Shown: one piece after another, positions 21,700 to 32,470 of the stretch | How the letters are laid out: each line of letters starts with the position of its first letter | How positions within the stretch are numbered: the stretch's first letter is position 1 | Source of the DNA: Colocasia esculenta | Lineage: Eukaryota; Streptophyta; Magnoliopsida; Alismatales; Araceae | Assembly (NCBI GenBank): GCA_014218235.1 | Contig: CM024764.1 | Location: 68,857,184 to 68,921,183, forward strand | Direction: 5' to 3' | DNA length: 64,000 nucleotides | Program-made: the position numbers and the translations under genes | Notes under the pieces: generated by a model | Told to the model about the DNA's origin: nothing | The model's input: the letters and a program-made list of their open reading frames with translations, nothing else | The model's database searches: none

Positions 21700-24499
21700 A
21701 ACCCACTTATAATCTTCCCATACTATGCCTCTGGGAGAGACTCTGGCAAAGGGCAAAACAATCGCAGAAGCCAACTCAAATTCCACACTAAGGCCATCGG
21801 GAAAAGTTTGCCAGAAGAAGAACCGACAGCCCGGCAGACAAGCCGGAACATCTAGTCAAGCTCCCCCTCGTGTTGGCTTCAAACATGAAAGAAGTCAAAT
21901 CCCCTTCTTCAAAGAGACAAATGTTCAAATCAAAGATGGGCTTCTACTTCAAATATCAACGCCGTCATTGACTTGCCTATAAAGGAAATTTCCAGGCAAT
22001 GTCAGGTGAGGGTAAATCCAAGTGATGCAGCAATATCAATCTCAAATGGTTGTGCTTCTAAATGAAATGAGGTGATTGGCAACTTCGAGCCTCCAGCATT
22101 TTACAAGAGCCAGTCTCTACTGAAAATCAACAATTTATTAGCGTTCCAGATGGGTCTGCCCCAGCAAAATTGTCTGCAGTTCTACAACTGGTCTTCTTTC
22201 TCAAACTACGAGTCAGGATATCATTGACTCGTCTAGTATTATGCCTCCTCAAACAACAAACCATTCAAGGTATTTTCTCATTCAAAGTATATCATCAATT
22301 CAAGAAGCTGCCAGAAACACATGCCCTAAAGTCCCAAAATATCAAAGTTTAATGGACATGGGTCGCCATTGGAATATGTGCCACATTATGCTATTTATCT
22401 TGGTCGAGCTCGCCATCGGAAAAATCTTATCTCTTCAGATATTTGCATGCAACTTCCTTGATTGAGAGTCGATTTCATTTCAATAGTATTCAAAATTCAA
22501 GCCCAACTAGTTAGTTACGAGCAGGCAGATATGCAAAAGAAAATCATGGGCCATTTCAAACGGCTGAATGGAAGGTATCCCTCTTGCCAATATCTCCCTC
22601 AAACAAAAGAAAAGGGGAGTCGGCAATCCACTTCATCCAGGGTGGAGAGAGTTTTAGCATGAATGCAATAACCCTCCTGTTCAAGAAGATACAATCCCTA
22701 TCTGCCAAAAGGGCTCATATCAACAATCAATGAGAAACTCTTGGGAGCAAATATCAAGAGCTTCGATCAATTGAATTCCATAGTGGCAGACATTGAGATA
22801 TTTCTAGCCGAGCAATGACACATACACTCATAAAGGCAAGCTCCCAAAAGAGCGCAATAAGTTAGCAAAAGAAGTCAACATCATTGACTCCTCACCTGTG
22901 ATGAAGCAAAGGGGGCAACAATCTCTCCTGCCCCAAAGAAGAAATTAGAAGCTAAAGCTCCACTGCCATCATTGATGGGGCGCATGAAGACTCCTTATTC
23001 TTTCAAAAAACAGAAGCATATTAAAGAGGCTCTTTGATCTCTGCCTCGACAACCAATTAATATCACTGCCAACACCAAGAAGCCGGCAGATGTCAGCAAA
23101 CCAATCCAGCTTAATTTGCCCGTATCACCGTATGGTGGGGCATGTAATTGAAGATTGCTACATCTTCAAAAATGAGGCCCGAAGATCATTCAAATGGCCT
23201 CATATCTATGCAAAATGCTCTGGCTGACCCTCCTCAACTTCATGCTTGGGATCGACCAGAGCAATCTGTCAATTCATTATATGACGAGACTTCCAACAAA
23301 TTCAAACATCCCGAGGACGTCATTCATGTAATCCTCCTCAAGATAATTCAGGAGCTCATTCTCTACCAAGATCAGACATGATCCACATAGAATAAGAGGA
23401 AAGTCCAAAGGTAATATACTCTTATGCATACTCAAATATATTCAGAACTGCCTCCTATGTCGCCATATCAGACTCAATTGGGTGGCGATCCGAAGATCCT
23501 TCAACTCCTGTCGAGCGGCAAGGTTATATTCTTTCCCTCGACATCTCACTTACTCACTTTTCCGGCTATGCCTTCAACCCGGATTGATGGATTACCGAGC
23601 TCGGCAGAAATATTAGCCAATCACTGCCCATATCATCAAATGATGGGTCATAGTATCAAAGATTGCATAAGATTTAAAAATGATGTTCAAAAGCTAATTG
23701 ACCTGAGTATTCATCGGGGTCAACCAGCCTCATACTCAGCAAACCACCAAATGGACCAGCCAATCCTGGATCTATGTGGTGAAAGTCATTAGTGCATCAT
23801 CATCCTTTGGTCTTCCTCGGTCATCAGTGGGGGAGCATTCAAATCCATATTTATCCTCTATCGTATACAAATCTGCATCTTCTACAATAAGCTCTCATTT
23901 GCAACAAGAGCACCAAGTTTATACTTGACAATCTCAGAAGACAAAGTCTGGTTTCCATACTTGAACCAGCATCATATATCTTTCAGAGTGAAGGAGATGT
24001 ATGACTATTGTCTAGATCTCATGATTGGTCGAAACTCATATCTGGGAAGGAAAAAATTGATCAATATGGGAATTCTTTGGGCGCCAGCAAATAGGTGTCA
24101 CAACGAGCCTATGGTTCAAGTCCAGAATCCAAGCTCTAAGCATATCCAAAGATATGTGAATATTATCATCATCCCCTGGGCTAGGAATACAAAGTCAAAG
24201 CCGAAATGGAGCAATTTAAAATTGATCTTTTTCAATACAGAATTAGAATATCAAGAAGTTGCGACAAAGCCAATCTCCCAGCAAGCAGAGGAGTTCATGG
24301 ATCATTATCCCAACTCCCATCTTCAATTATTCAAGAAGCAATTAATGCAACCTTTGAGAATGGGTCACTGTCGGCCCTCAGAATCAGCCAGTTCCAAAGA
24401 GTCAAACACTCTACAGTAAGAGGCGGCTCCAACAAGAGAAGCATCTCCAAATCATCTTCAGAGCAGAAAGTCATAAGCTTACTTAAAGCTCCTCAGGTA
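21700..24499 (+). pseudogene. Gag remnant, element B
   Basis: Recognisable fragments in shifting frames: CPKVPKYQSLMDMG (about 22,320), RRLKQI-like leader bits, SPYGGACN at about 23,125 (a wrecked first knuckle module), CPYHQMMGHSIKDC (about 23,625, intact second module) and EMEQFKIDLFQYRIRIS (about 24,205). The order follows element A's gag, but frameshifts are many and the capsid core is poorly preserved. Not functional. Confidence 0.75.
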
Positions 24500-24645
24500 T
24501 GAAATAAAATATATACATATATATAAACAAAATAAAAAAAAAACAAAAAAACAACAAAAAACAAAAAAAAAAAACAATAAAGAATAATAATAATAATAAT
24601 AAAGAAGAATGAAAAAAGAAAAAGAATAATGTAGCGGATGCTGCT
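24500..24645 (+). repeat. A-rich low-complexity tract
   Basis: Runs of A broken by C, T or G (AAACAAAAAAACAACAAAA), then AATAATAAT. There is no counterpart in element A, so it was probably acquired or expanded by slippage. Confidence 0.8.
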
Positions 24646-24728
24646 ACTGAGGTACCTCAGATATCAATTAAAAAAAACTCTCCAGAAAAGGGGGAGCATC
24701 ATTCTTACATGATTTCAAAAAAAATGGC

Positions 24729-24790
24729 TTAGGACTTAGGGCCTAGGACTAGGGCCTTAGGGCCTAGGACTTAGGGCTTAGGGCTTATTT
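24729..24790 (+). repeat. Short TTAGGGC/CCTAGGAC repeat
   Basis: Alternating GGACTTAGGGCCTA and GGGCTTAGGGCTTA units over about 60 bp. It is telomere-like in look but not the plant TTTAGGG repeat. Confidence 0.7.
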
Positions 24791-25953
24791 GAAAGAATAT
24801 ACTCCTTCTAGGTCTTCTGATAAAGCTACCCTCGGTCAATTATCTATGGATGAGCTAGAATGGAAAATCCGGCCTGGGACTGGCTCTATCAATTACAGGA
24901 GAAAGCTATAGAGAAGCATCATCTCTCAGCACGATCATGTTACATAACCAGCGCTAGCCGGTAATAATCATCATCACGAGAACAGGGCATGGTAAAGAGC
25001 AAAAAGCTGCAGCTACCACTTCGAGAAGCCTGACATTACAAAATCAAGTAAAGTCATACTTTTTCATGGCAAAGAAATCAAAGCCTCTTCCTGAAGATGC
25101 AATACAGGTAGAATCTGATGTCTTCAATCCCTCAGATGAAGAAGAAGACTACCCAATATGCCTTCTATACAAAAGAAGAGCCAAAGTCCCCATGCCTCAT
25201 CAAATGAGCCGAACAACGCTCCTCTCTCTTCAAATGGAAGGTTGTTGATCCTATCTCTCAAAGAAATCTGTCAAGCCAAAGAAGACATCTGAATCCTTGA
25301 TTGAGGGATCTCCCTCATCGGATCAGACACGTGCCAGACTGATGACAAAATTCTTCAGCAACTCAAATCACTCCCCGTCAACCTTACTGTCTAGAAGCAT
25401 TGCTTGGAGTAAGGACTGTGAGGGAAACTCTCGTCAAAATACTCCAAGAAACAGAAATATATGAAGCTCATATGGCTAATTTCCAAGCTCAAAATATGAA
25501 GCACTGGCAGCAGATGTCACCTTCAAAGATAAAGAATGCTACTATGTCACAATCATCCTTTATATTATATGAAGGGACAAGTCAATGGCAACAAATTGAG
25601 TCAGATCCTAGCGATCTGGGGCATCTATCAATATAATGCCTCATAAAGCCCTTGAATCTCTACATCTCATGCCTCATGTGCAACAGGTAAAAGATGCACG
25701 AACCACTGGTTTTAAAACCAAAATTTCAGAAGAAGCCATTGAAAGAGTCACTGTCAACTTAATTCTTAGAAGCTTCACCACCAAGGTAGTCTTCTATATT
25801 ATTGATGCTGATACAACATACAAATATTGCTTGGAAGACCTTGGCTATAAAAAATTTTGGGTCATCCCATCACAAACCAATCAATGCATCAATATGCAAA
25901 AGAAGGAAAAGCAGTATACAGTCTTTGGATTAAACCCCGTTTCGGGAAGATGA
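24791..25953 (+). pseudogene. Gag-protease linker and protease remnant, element B
   Basis: Fragments parallel element A: PLPEDAIQVESDVFNPSDEE (25,090), TVRETLVKILQETEIYEAHM (about 25,415), then the protease with its active-site segment frameshifted near 25,610 and SINIMPHKALESLHLMPHVQ after it. The downstream frame to 25,953 stays open (ARTTGFKTKISEEAIERVTV). A's protease is split by a TRIM here; B's is not. Confidence 0.7.
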
Positions 25954-25960
25954 ATGTAAT

Positions 25961-27092
25961 TTGACTAATGCCACTTTATATCTTGGAGGGCCAATTCCTC
26001 AACCCCTTGCCCAGTCTAAAGGGAAGGGTAAGCAACTTAAATGTTCAGATGAAGACAGTGAGACTGGCAAGCTTTTTGTGGTAAACAAAGACTTTGCCAA
26101 ATCACCTGCAAAGAATTTCTCAAAGCAAAGTAATCCGCCCAGAATGGCGGAGTATCAGTTATGAAGCTGGCCACATAAGTCAAGCCATCAATGGAAGTAT
26201 TCCTCTACCTCCCAGTCACATGCAAATTTACTCTCCAAGGCAAGATCAAAGTGTTCGACGATTGAAAAACATTCGTCGTCAAATATTGGGGAATGGAAAT
26301 AGACCCGACAAAATCAAGGCGATCCAACAGTTGCCAATGGCCTTCGGCAAATTAATGAAGAAAGATACTCCCTTCATCTGGGATCAAGAATGCCAAATCG
26401 CCTTCAGCAGCAGGTCAGGGAATATCTTCTCACTCCACCAGTGTTGGGGGGGCATCAATTGCTGGGAAGCCTCTCATACTTTATATTGTAGTATGGAAGC
26501 TTCTCGGGGGCTCTATTAGCACAAACAAATGAAGAAGGCGAGCAACCTCTATATTATCTCAGCAGAAAATTAATCAGTCCGGATGTTTTCGCCTTTCCCC
26601 TTGTATATAGAGCGGAGGCAATGATACCTATAGAAATTGAAATGGCATCCTATCGGGTGGCAATCCAAAATGAACTTCAAAGTCAAGATCAAAGGCTAAA
26701 TAGAAGAAGACTTGGGGAGCTCTCCATCTTGAAAAGAGGCGACTTGAAGCATACAAATATCTTCAAGCATATCAAGCCAGAATGGCTCGTGCATTCGACA
26801 AACTAGCAAGACCAAGCATTCAAGCAAGAGACCTCGTCATGGTCAAATGCAGAGAAGCAATAGCAAAAAAAGGGTAGTGCTACAAATTGCAGCCTACTTG
26901 GCTTGGCCATGCATCGTCACTTGGCATATGAAAAAGGTGCATATCGGCCGTTTTGACCATAAAGGTACTGTGCCCTTTCCTCCACTCAATGGAAAACACC
27001 TGAAACTATACCATGCCCTAGAACATGAGTTCCTCGACCACATTCAAAAAAAATCCAATCACCCAGATAGGCAGAAAGCTAGAAAGGAATGA
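25961..27092 (+). pseudogene. Pol remnant with large deletions, element B
   Basis: The linker (TNATLYLGGPIPQPLAQSKG) runs to about 26,290. There the sequence jumps to the RT thumb side (DKIKAIQQLP), skipping the fingers and YVDD palm. A second jump removes about 35 residues before FGKLMKKDTPFIWDQECQ. After the start of RNase H (YYLSRKLISPDVF) a third jump at about 26,600 lands near the integrase end (AEAMIPIEIEMASYRVAIQN), then HKGTVPFPPLNGKHLKLYHA. The catalytic cores of RT, RNase H and integrase are absent. Confidence 0.85.
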
Positions 27093-27246
27093 AAAGGCCC
27101 TCTTTGAGGATCCATGCTGAAATGGAAGATTACCATAAATAAGACAAAAGAATCAATACCCACATGTCCATCATACAATCCCCCAATCCCTGTAGAGCAT
27201 GAAGCCAAAGGTACTCCATCCTGCATATTACTCTTCACTAAACTCA

Positions 27247-28080
27247 TATTTCAAACCATAGCCAGCAAACCACAAAGGTAGGTCCCATCCATATTTAAAT
27301 CCCAATATAGTCAGCAAGCCACCAAGGCAGACTAAATCAGATATCCAAATACAATTCCAAATGCAATTTCCAATTCTATAGTCAGCAAAACCACAAAGGT
27401 AGGCTATTAAAAATCCAGTCATAGCCAGCAAGCCACCAAGGTAGGCTATATCTGAAAATTCAAATCCCAATATAGCCAGCAAGCCACCAAGGCAGGCTAT
27501 ATATCTGAAATCAAATCCAAATTCATAGTCAGCAAGCCATCAAGGCAGGCCATATCTAAAATTCAATCCAAAATATAGCCAACAAGCCACCAAGGCAGGC
27601 TATATCTGAAATTCAAATCCCAAAACATAGCCAGCAAACCAAAAGGTAGGTTATATCAAATCTAAATTCCAATCTATAGCCAAAAGCCATCAAGGCAGGC
27701 TATACCAAATCCAATCCAAAATCATAGCCAGCAAATCACAAGGCTATATCATACCAGCCATTAAGTCATATCCAAAGCTAATTCAAAACCCAAAGTCCCA
27801 CCAGCAAACCACCATGGTAGGTGATATCAAGTTTAAATTCCAAATTCATATCCTGAGTCCATCAAGGCAACTCATATTCAAATACAATCCCAAATTCATA
27901 GTCAGCAAACCATCAAGGCAGATCATATCCAAATTTGATCCAAAACCACATGCGCCGAACTATAAATGCCAAAATAAATCAAACCCAGAATACCAAGTAT
28001 AGCCACAAACCATCAAGGTAGGCTGAACCAAATAGAAGCCCGAATTCCATATCTTAGCCATAAGCCATCAAGGTAGGCTA
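27247..28080 (+). repeat. Minisatellite of hairpin-forming units after pol, element B
   Basis: Counterpart of the array at 3,580-4,390 in element A, with units such as CATAGCCAGCAAGCC-accaa-GGCAGGCTAT and the ACC...GGT version. 27,093-27,246 has no gene. Confidence 0.85.
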
Positions 28081-28085
28081 AACTT

Positions 28086-28366
28086 TGTTTGCCGAGTCGG
28101 ATCGGAGGCAATCGGGTTGCTCCTGATTCGCTCCGATTCCCCCCGAATCGGTCCGAATCGGACCGATTCGCATGGGTATATTATATATAATATTATAATA
28201 TGATATATATATATTGCAGATATATTATAGTATTACATATATGATATAATTTATAATATATTTATATTATATATAAAGGGAATCGGGCGAATCAGGGAAT
28301 CAGGGATCGGGTTTCCCCTGATCCGCTCCGATTCGGGGGAATCGGGCCGATTCGCCCCGCCATGAC
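28086..28366. mobile_element. Fold-back, MITE-like insertion
   Basis: GC-rich flanks rich in GAATCGG/CCGATTC (28,090-28,175 and 28,275-28,366) surround a nearly pure A/T core (28,175-28,275). The flanks are mutually complementary in broad outline. It interrupts the post-pol region and is absent from the matching place in element A. No clear target duplication found. Confidence 0.5.
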
Positions 28367-28377
28367 AAACCATGAGG

Positions 28378-28974
28378 CTAAACCAAAACCAAAACCAAAA
28401 CCAAAACCAAAATCAAAACTAAAGCCAAAATCAAAACCAAAACCAAGTCCAGAGCCAAATCAACATAAATCCTACATCCAAAATCCAAAAGCAAAATCAA
28501 AATCTCATATCCCATCCAGAATACCACAAAGATAAACTGACATGTCCATATCCAAATCCAAAAACAAACCCAATCTCAACTCTAATACGAATCCAAATGC
28601 AAATCCCTTATCTCTGCCCCAAGCCATCAAGGATGGGCGGAATTCAAACCCAAAACCACAAATCCAAACCTAAAACACCATGCCAAAGTCTATATCAATA
28701 TCCAAAATTAAGCCTGAAACTAAATTAAACCCAAATCTCATATCCTTATTCAAACTCAAATCAAAATACCACAAAGGTAAGTCACTACTCATTCTGCTGC
28801 CACGTCACCACCCATTCCACAGCCACGTCACCACCCATTTCACAACCACGTCACCACCCATTCCACAGCCACATCACCACCCATCCCACAATCAGACCAC
28901 CATCCATTCAACTACCCAAACCAGTCGAGTACTCACCAGTCAGGTCAAAAAAAAAAGAAAGAAAGAAAGAAAAG
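28378..28974 (+). other. CCAAAA repeats and low-complexity C/A-rich stretch
   Basis: Near-perfect CCAAAA runs at 28,378-28,455, then degenerate AATCCAAA-type sequence, then CACGTCACCACCCATTCCAC repeats at about 28,795-28,900. No gene. It mirrors the TTTTGG stretch of element A. Confidence 0.75.
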
Positions 28975-29054
28975 GGGTTAAAAATAGACATACCCCGATG
29001 GACTCAAGTATACAATTCACTGTATGCTTGAGGGTAAAAAGATCAAAAAAATCC

Positions 29055-29188
29055 GGCTGAGGTGAAAACCCAAAAGGGCACTTCAGGCAAAAATGGGCAA
29101 CCCCTCAACGTGAAAACCCGAAAGGGCGCGTTGGAAAAAGCTAAAGGGGGCCAGTCTTAGTGAAAACCCGAAAGGGCGCTAAGGCTGG
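29055..29188 (+). other. Structured-RNA candidate: three GNRA stem-loops, copy B1
   Basis: Three units in a row. At 29,106-29,133 CAACG pairs with CGTTG around TGAAAA-CCCGAAAGGG-CG. At 29,151-29,188 the arms CCAGTCTTAG and CTAAGGCTGG pair over 10 positions with one G-U, around the same core. At about 29,055-29,088 CTGA pairs with TCAG around CCCAAAAGGG. GAAA is a GNRA tetraloop. Function unknown. Confidence 0.7.
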
Positions 29189-29858
29189 TAATGTGAAATA
29201 GAAAAGAAGAAAAGAAAAAGAAAAATGAAAAGGAGGATTTCTCAGTCCTTCATTCATACATCCACAAAGTTACAAGTCACCACATTACAAACTTGCAGAG
29301 GGTGACAGATACCACATCCAAAATAAAAAGGAGATCAAGGCAACAAGCCCAATATACAAATGTTATGTTGTGAAACAAAGGCAGGAAGGCTCCTTCCTCT
29401 CCAGCCGTTCAAATCCAGGTGCAAATCCCTTATCCCGGCTCTAAGCCATCAAGGAGGGGCGAAATTCAAATCTCAAAGCCAAACAATAAACACCATTCTA
29501 GAACCTATTCAAACCCAAGTCCAAAGCTAAATCATACCCAAAATCACATATCCATATCCAAACTCGGATTCAAAATACCACAAAGGTAAGCCAACATGCT
29601 CATGTTCAAACTCAAATCCACATCCAGATCCAAATTCCAAATCCGAATTTCCAATCATTGGCCAAATTCAAATCTCAAACCACATCCGAATACACCACTC
29701 TTTCTATAACCAAACCCTTAGCCATTCAACTATCCAAGTCAGTCGAGTCCTCAACAGTCAAGTCAAAAAAAAAAAGGGGTTAAAAAATAAAGATACCCCG
29801 ATGGATTTAAGTATACGACTCACTGTATGCTTGAGGGTAAAAAGATAAAAAAAAATCC

Positions 29859-29991
29859 GGCTGAGGTGAAAACCCGAAAGGGCACTTCAGGCAAAAATGG
29901 ATAACCCCTCAATGTGAAACCCGAAAAGGCACGTTGGAAAAAGCTAAAGGGGGTCAGTCTTAATGAAAACCCGAGAGGGCACTGGGATTGG
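29859..29991 (+). other. Structured-RNA candidate: three GNRA stem-loops, copy B2
   Basis: Cores are CCCGAAAGGG, CCCGAAAAGG and CCCGAGAGGG. The third unit's outer arms CAGTCTTA and TGGGATTG pair completely once G-U pairs are allowed, although they differ from copy B1 at several positions. In the second unit CAATG pairs with CGTTG through a G-U. Confidence 0.68.
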
Positions 29992-30192
29992 TAATGTGAA
30001 AAAAAAAAGAGGAAAGGAAAGAATAGAAAAAAAAAAAAGAGGGAGAAAATGAAAAGGAGGACCTCCATATTCCTTCACCTTGTATTTACAAAGTCACAGG
30101 TCACTCTCTGTACAAATATACAAAGAGTGGCGATTGCTATGTAAAGGTCAAACAAAGAAAAAGAGCAAGACAATGAACTCGGCATGTAAATG

Positions 30193-31140
30193 TTATACTG
30201 AAAAGCAAAGGCAGGAGGGCTTTTTCCTCTTCAGCCGTTCAACTGCCTTGGCTTTGGAGGTTGTCAGCTGGCGGAGGTTCCTTCCGTCTCTTACATAGGC
30301 AGCTTCTTCTTCAGAATCTTTGGCCTCATCTCTGGCCTCCTGATTCAAAGAAGACCTCTCTTCATCAAACTCGCATTCCAGTCGGGCAATGTTCTCCTTC
30401 CCGACAACCATGCTCAACACCATCGTCACTCGCAGCATCGCCTACTTGAAAGGCAGAATAAGCTTGAAACTCCAAAAATGGGCCCTGCATCTCCCCAAAA
30501 GTGGAAAGAGAGGATTGGCCACAGATGTAGAATATGAATCCATCATCCCCCAGAGAAGAGTTGATCACAGAAGACCTGGTCACCTGAATACAAGGAAAGA
30601 AAGTCAATATCAGAAAAGAAAACATCATCTTTAAAGACTGTATATGAGCTCAGTAAAGGAAGTCACCTACGGGAGTTGATTCCATGGCAGAATATTCCTT
30701 GGCAGACATCGGGATATAAGCCCCGACAGGAGCAAAAGAATACTGTTCCGTCGAGACTCTCAGCTCAGCAAATGCAGAGGCACCGTCATCCGTCACGGCT
30801 ATCTCAAGAAACAGACAGTCGAATGGTGGTTCATGATCATCAACTTCCGGCATAAAATCGGCAGCTGCCCGTGAGAAATTCTCACGCTCCACTCCACAAA
30901 GGAGAGGAGGACCTCCAGGCAAGGAGGCATGGCCGCCCGAAGCAATCGGACCGGCACTTTTCCTCATCTGTCTCGTCATCTGAGGTAAATAAGTCAAAAA
31001 AGAGAAGAAATGATAAGTGATAAATCAAGAAGAGGAGTCATGAATGACAATGATAAGAGAAGAAAAGAAAAGAAAAAAAGTCACCGCCAGATGAGGCGGA
31101 ATCCGCCACCCTCCTTTTTCCAGCTCTCTTGGGTCTGGAA
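30193..31140 (-). pseudogene. Antisense multi-exon gene (aORF) remnant, element B
   Basis: Homologue of the gene at 1-1,924. Exons on the minus strand: to about 31,085 (KRAGKRRVADSASSG), 30,979-30,667 (GGPPLLCGVERENFSRAAAD, ending TPVG), from 30,583 (DQVFCDQLFS, later DSYSTSVANP) and the end at 30,193 (ERLKRKKPSCLCFSV). Acceptors and donors at 31,085, 30,979, 30,667 and 30,583 are phase 1, as in A. Frameshifts lie early in the second exon and after DQLFSGG. About 165 residues in the middle of the last exon are missing relative to A. 31,141-31,840 shows no gene, only degenerate AAGCCAGAAAGGCAGA-like text. Confidence 0.6.
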
Positions 31141-31840
31141 GAAAAGGGAATATTCAAATGAGCTTCACCATTCCTGTCTCCAACAACTTCCGGAGCAAGG
31201 ATGGTTGAGAATTCAAAACAGATATAAAAAAAAAAATGATGAATGAAGTAGAAGAGAAAGAAAAAAGAAAGATAGCCGCGAAACCAAGAAGGTCAGCCTC
31301 AGTAGCCGAATACTATGTCAAATCTCGGACAAAGCCGAGAAGACAAGACTCAAGAAAAAGGTGTCAAATCCAATCCAAGTAAATGCCAAAAAGGCAAAGC
31401 TCAGGAAAGTGATATCAGATCCAACTGCGAATCACCAGTCAAAAAAAAAATTCAAAAAAAATCTCAAATCAAGTTGTTGAGCAAAGTCAGAAAGACGAGT
31501 CTCACCAATTGAGTCCTCAATCAATTCAAGTCCATAACAAAGCCAGAAAGGCAGATCTAAAAAATCCCTGAGATGAAATCCAGAAGGCAAAGACCCAGGC
31601 AAAGAAAGCCAAAGTCAGTACTAAGTAAATCCAAGGAAGCGGAGCTGATCGCTCAGCACAAGAAACATGACAAACTCGATCGTTGCCCGAGGTTGTTGAC
31701 TTCACAGTGCAAGTGCTGAAGCGTGTCAACTGTGGCTACAACTTTCCGATTCAAGTTTATTGTCAAGTCATGAAGATCAGAAGCACAGCTCGAAGAATGC
31801 ACGGGACGTCCTCCTCCGCCTTCGGCTTCGGCGCACTTCC

Positions 31841-31853
31841 CGTGGGGGGCATT
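31841..31853 (+). other. Polypurine tract, element B
   Basis: CGTGGGGGGCATT directly before the 3' LTR start TGTGGACAC; the G run fits the plus-strand priming site. Confidence 0.65.
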
Positions 31854-31919
31854 TGTGGACACAAAAAAAAAAAAAAAAATTTGCCTATTCCCCATTCCCA
31901 GAAATTCCCCCCCTCCTTT

Positions 31920-32418
31920 AAACCGATGGAAGCACCATCGGTTAGGGGGTTTTTCCCCTTAAACCGATGGGGCTACCATCGGTTAAGGGGGTTCTCTCCC
32001 CCAACCGATGGTACTACCATCGGTTAGAGGGGAATTCCCCTCTAACCGATGGGAGTCCCATCGGTTAAGAGGATCTCCCCTTTAGAATCCCCTAACCGAT
32101 GGGACTGCCATCGGTTAAGGGGATTCTCCCCTTTAACCGATGGGAGTTCCATCGGTTGAGGGGAAATTCCCCTCTAACCGATGGAACCACCATCGGTTAA
32201 GGGGAATTCCCTTTAAAAAAGAGAAAACCCCCACCGATGGTACTACCATCGGTTAAGGGGGTTTTCCCCCTTAACCGATGGGACTACCATCGGTTGAGGG
32301 GTTTTAACCCTCTAACCGATGGTACCCCCATCGGTTAAAGGGAATTTTCCCTCTAACCGATGGGACTCCCATCGGTTGAGGGGTTTTAACCCTCTAACCG
32401 ATGGGACTCCCATCGGTT
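31920..32418. repeat. U3 palindrome array, 3' LTR of element B
   Basis: Twelve AACCGATGG...CCATCGGTT units. Inner bases vary together: GGTAcTACC in some units, GGGAcTCCC in others. Spacers such as AGAGGGGAATTCCCCTCT are perfect palindromes. Confidence 0.93.
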
Positions 32419-32461
32419 AAAGGGAGCCCCACTCCCACGCATGTAAGGGGGGGCCTTCCCC

Positions 32462-32470
32462 TATAAAAGG
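32462..32470 (+). promoter_or_regulatory. TATA box of the element B 3' LTR
   Basis: TATAAAAGG 44 bp after the last palindrome, the same context as in the 5' LTR. Confidence 0.72.

Larger units (their letters stand above)
28975..30110. repeat. Tandem two-copy segment with hairpin block, element B
   Basis: Two copies (about 28,975-29,400 and 29,765-30,240) sharing ATACCCCGATGGA, CTTGAGGGTAAAAAGAT, the hairpin block and a fragment of the antisense-gene end (AAAGGCAGGAAGGCTCC, about 29,380). It is the same duplication as at 1,985-3,110. Confidence 0.75.

Noticed and set aside
28380..28455. Interstitial telomere (CCAAAA / TTTTGG)
   Set aside because: Plant telomeres are TTTAGGG; this tract is part of both elements A and B and is simple-sequence drift.
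30193..31140. Antisense ORFs as random shadows of pol
   Set aside because: They lie outside pol and match element A's antisense exons in frame with shared splice phases, so I kept them as a gene remnant.
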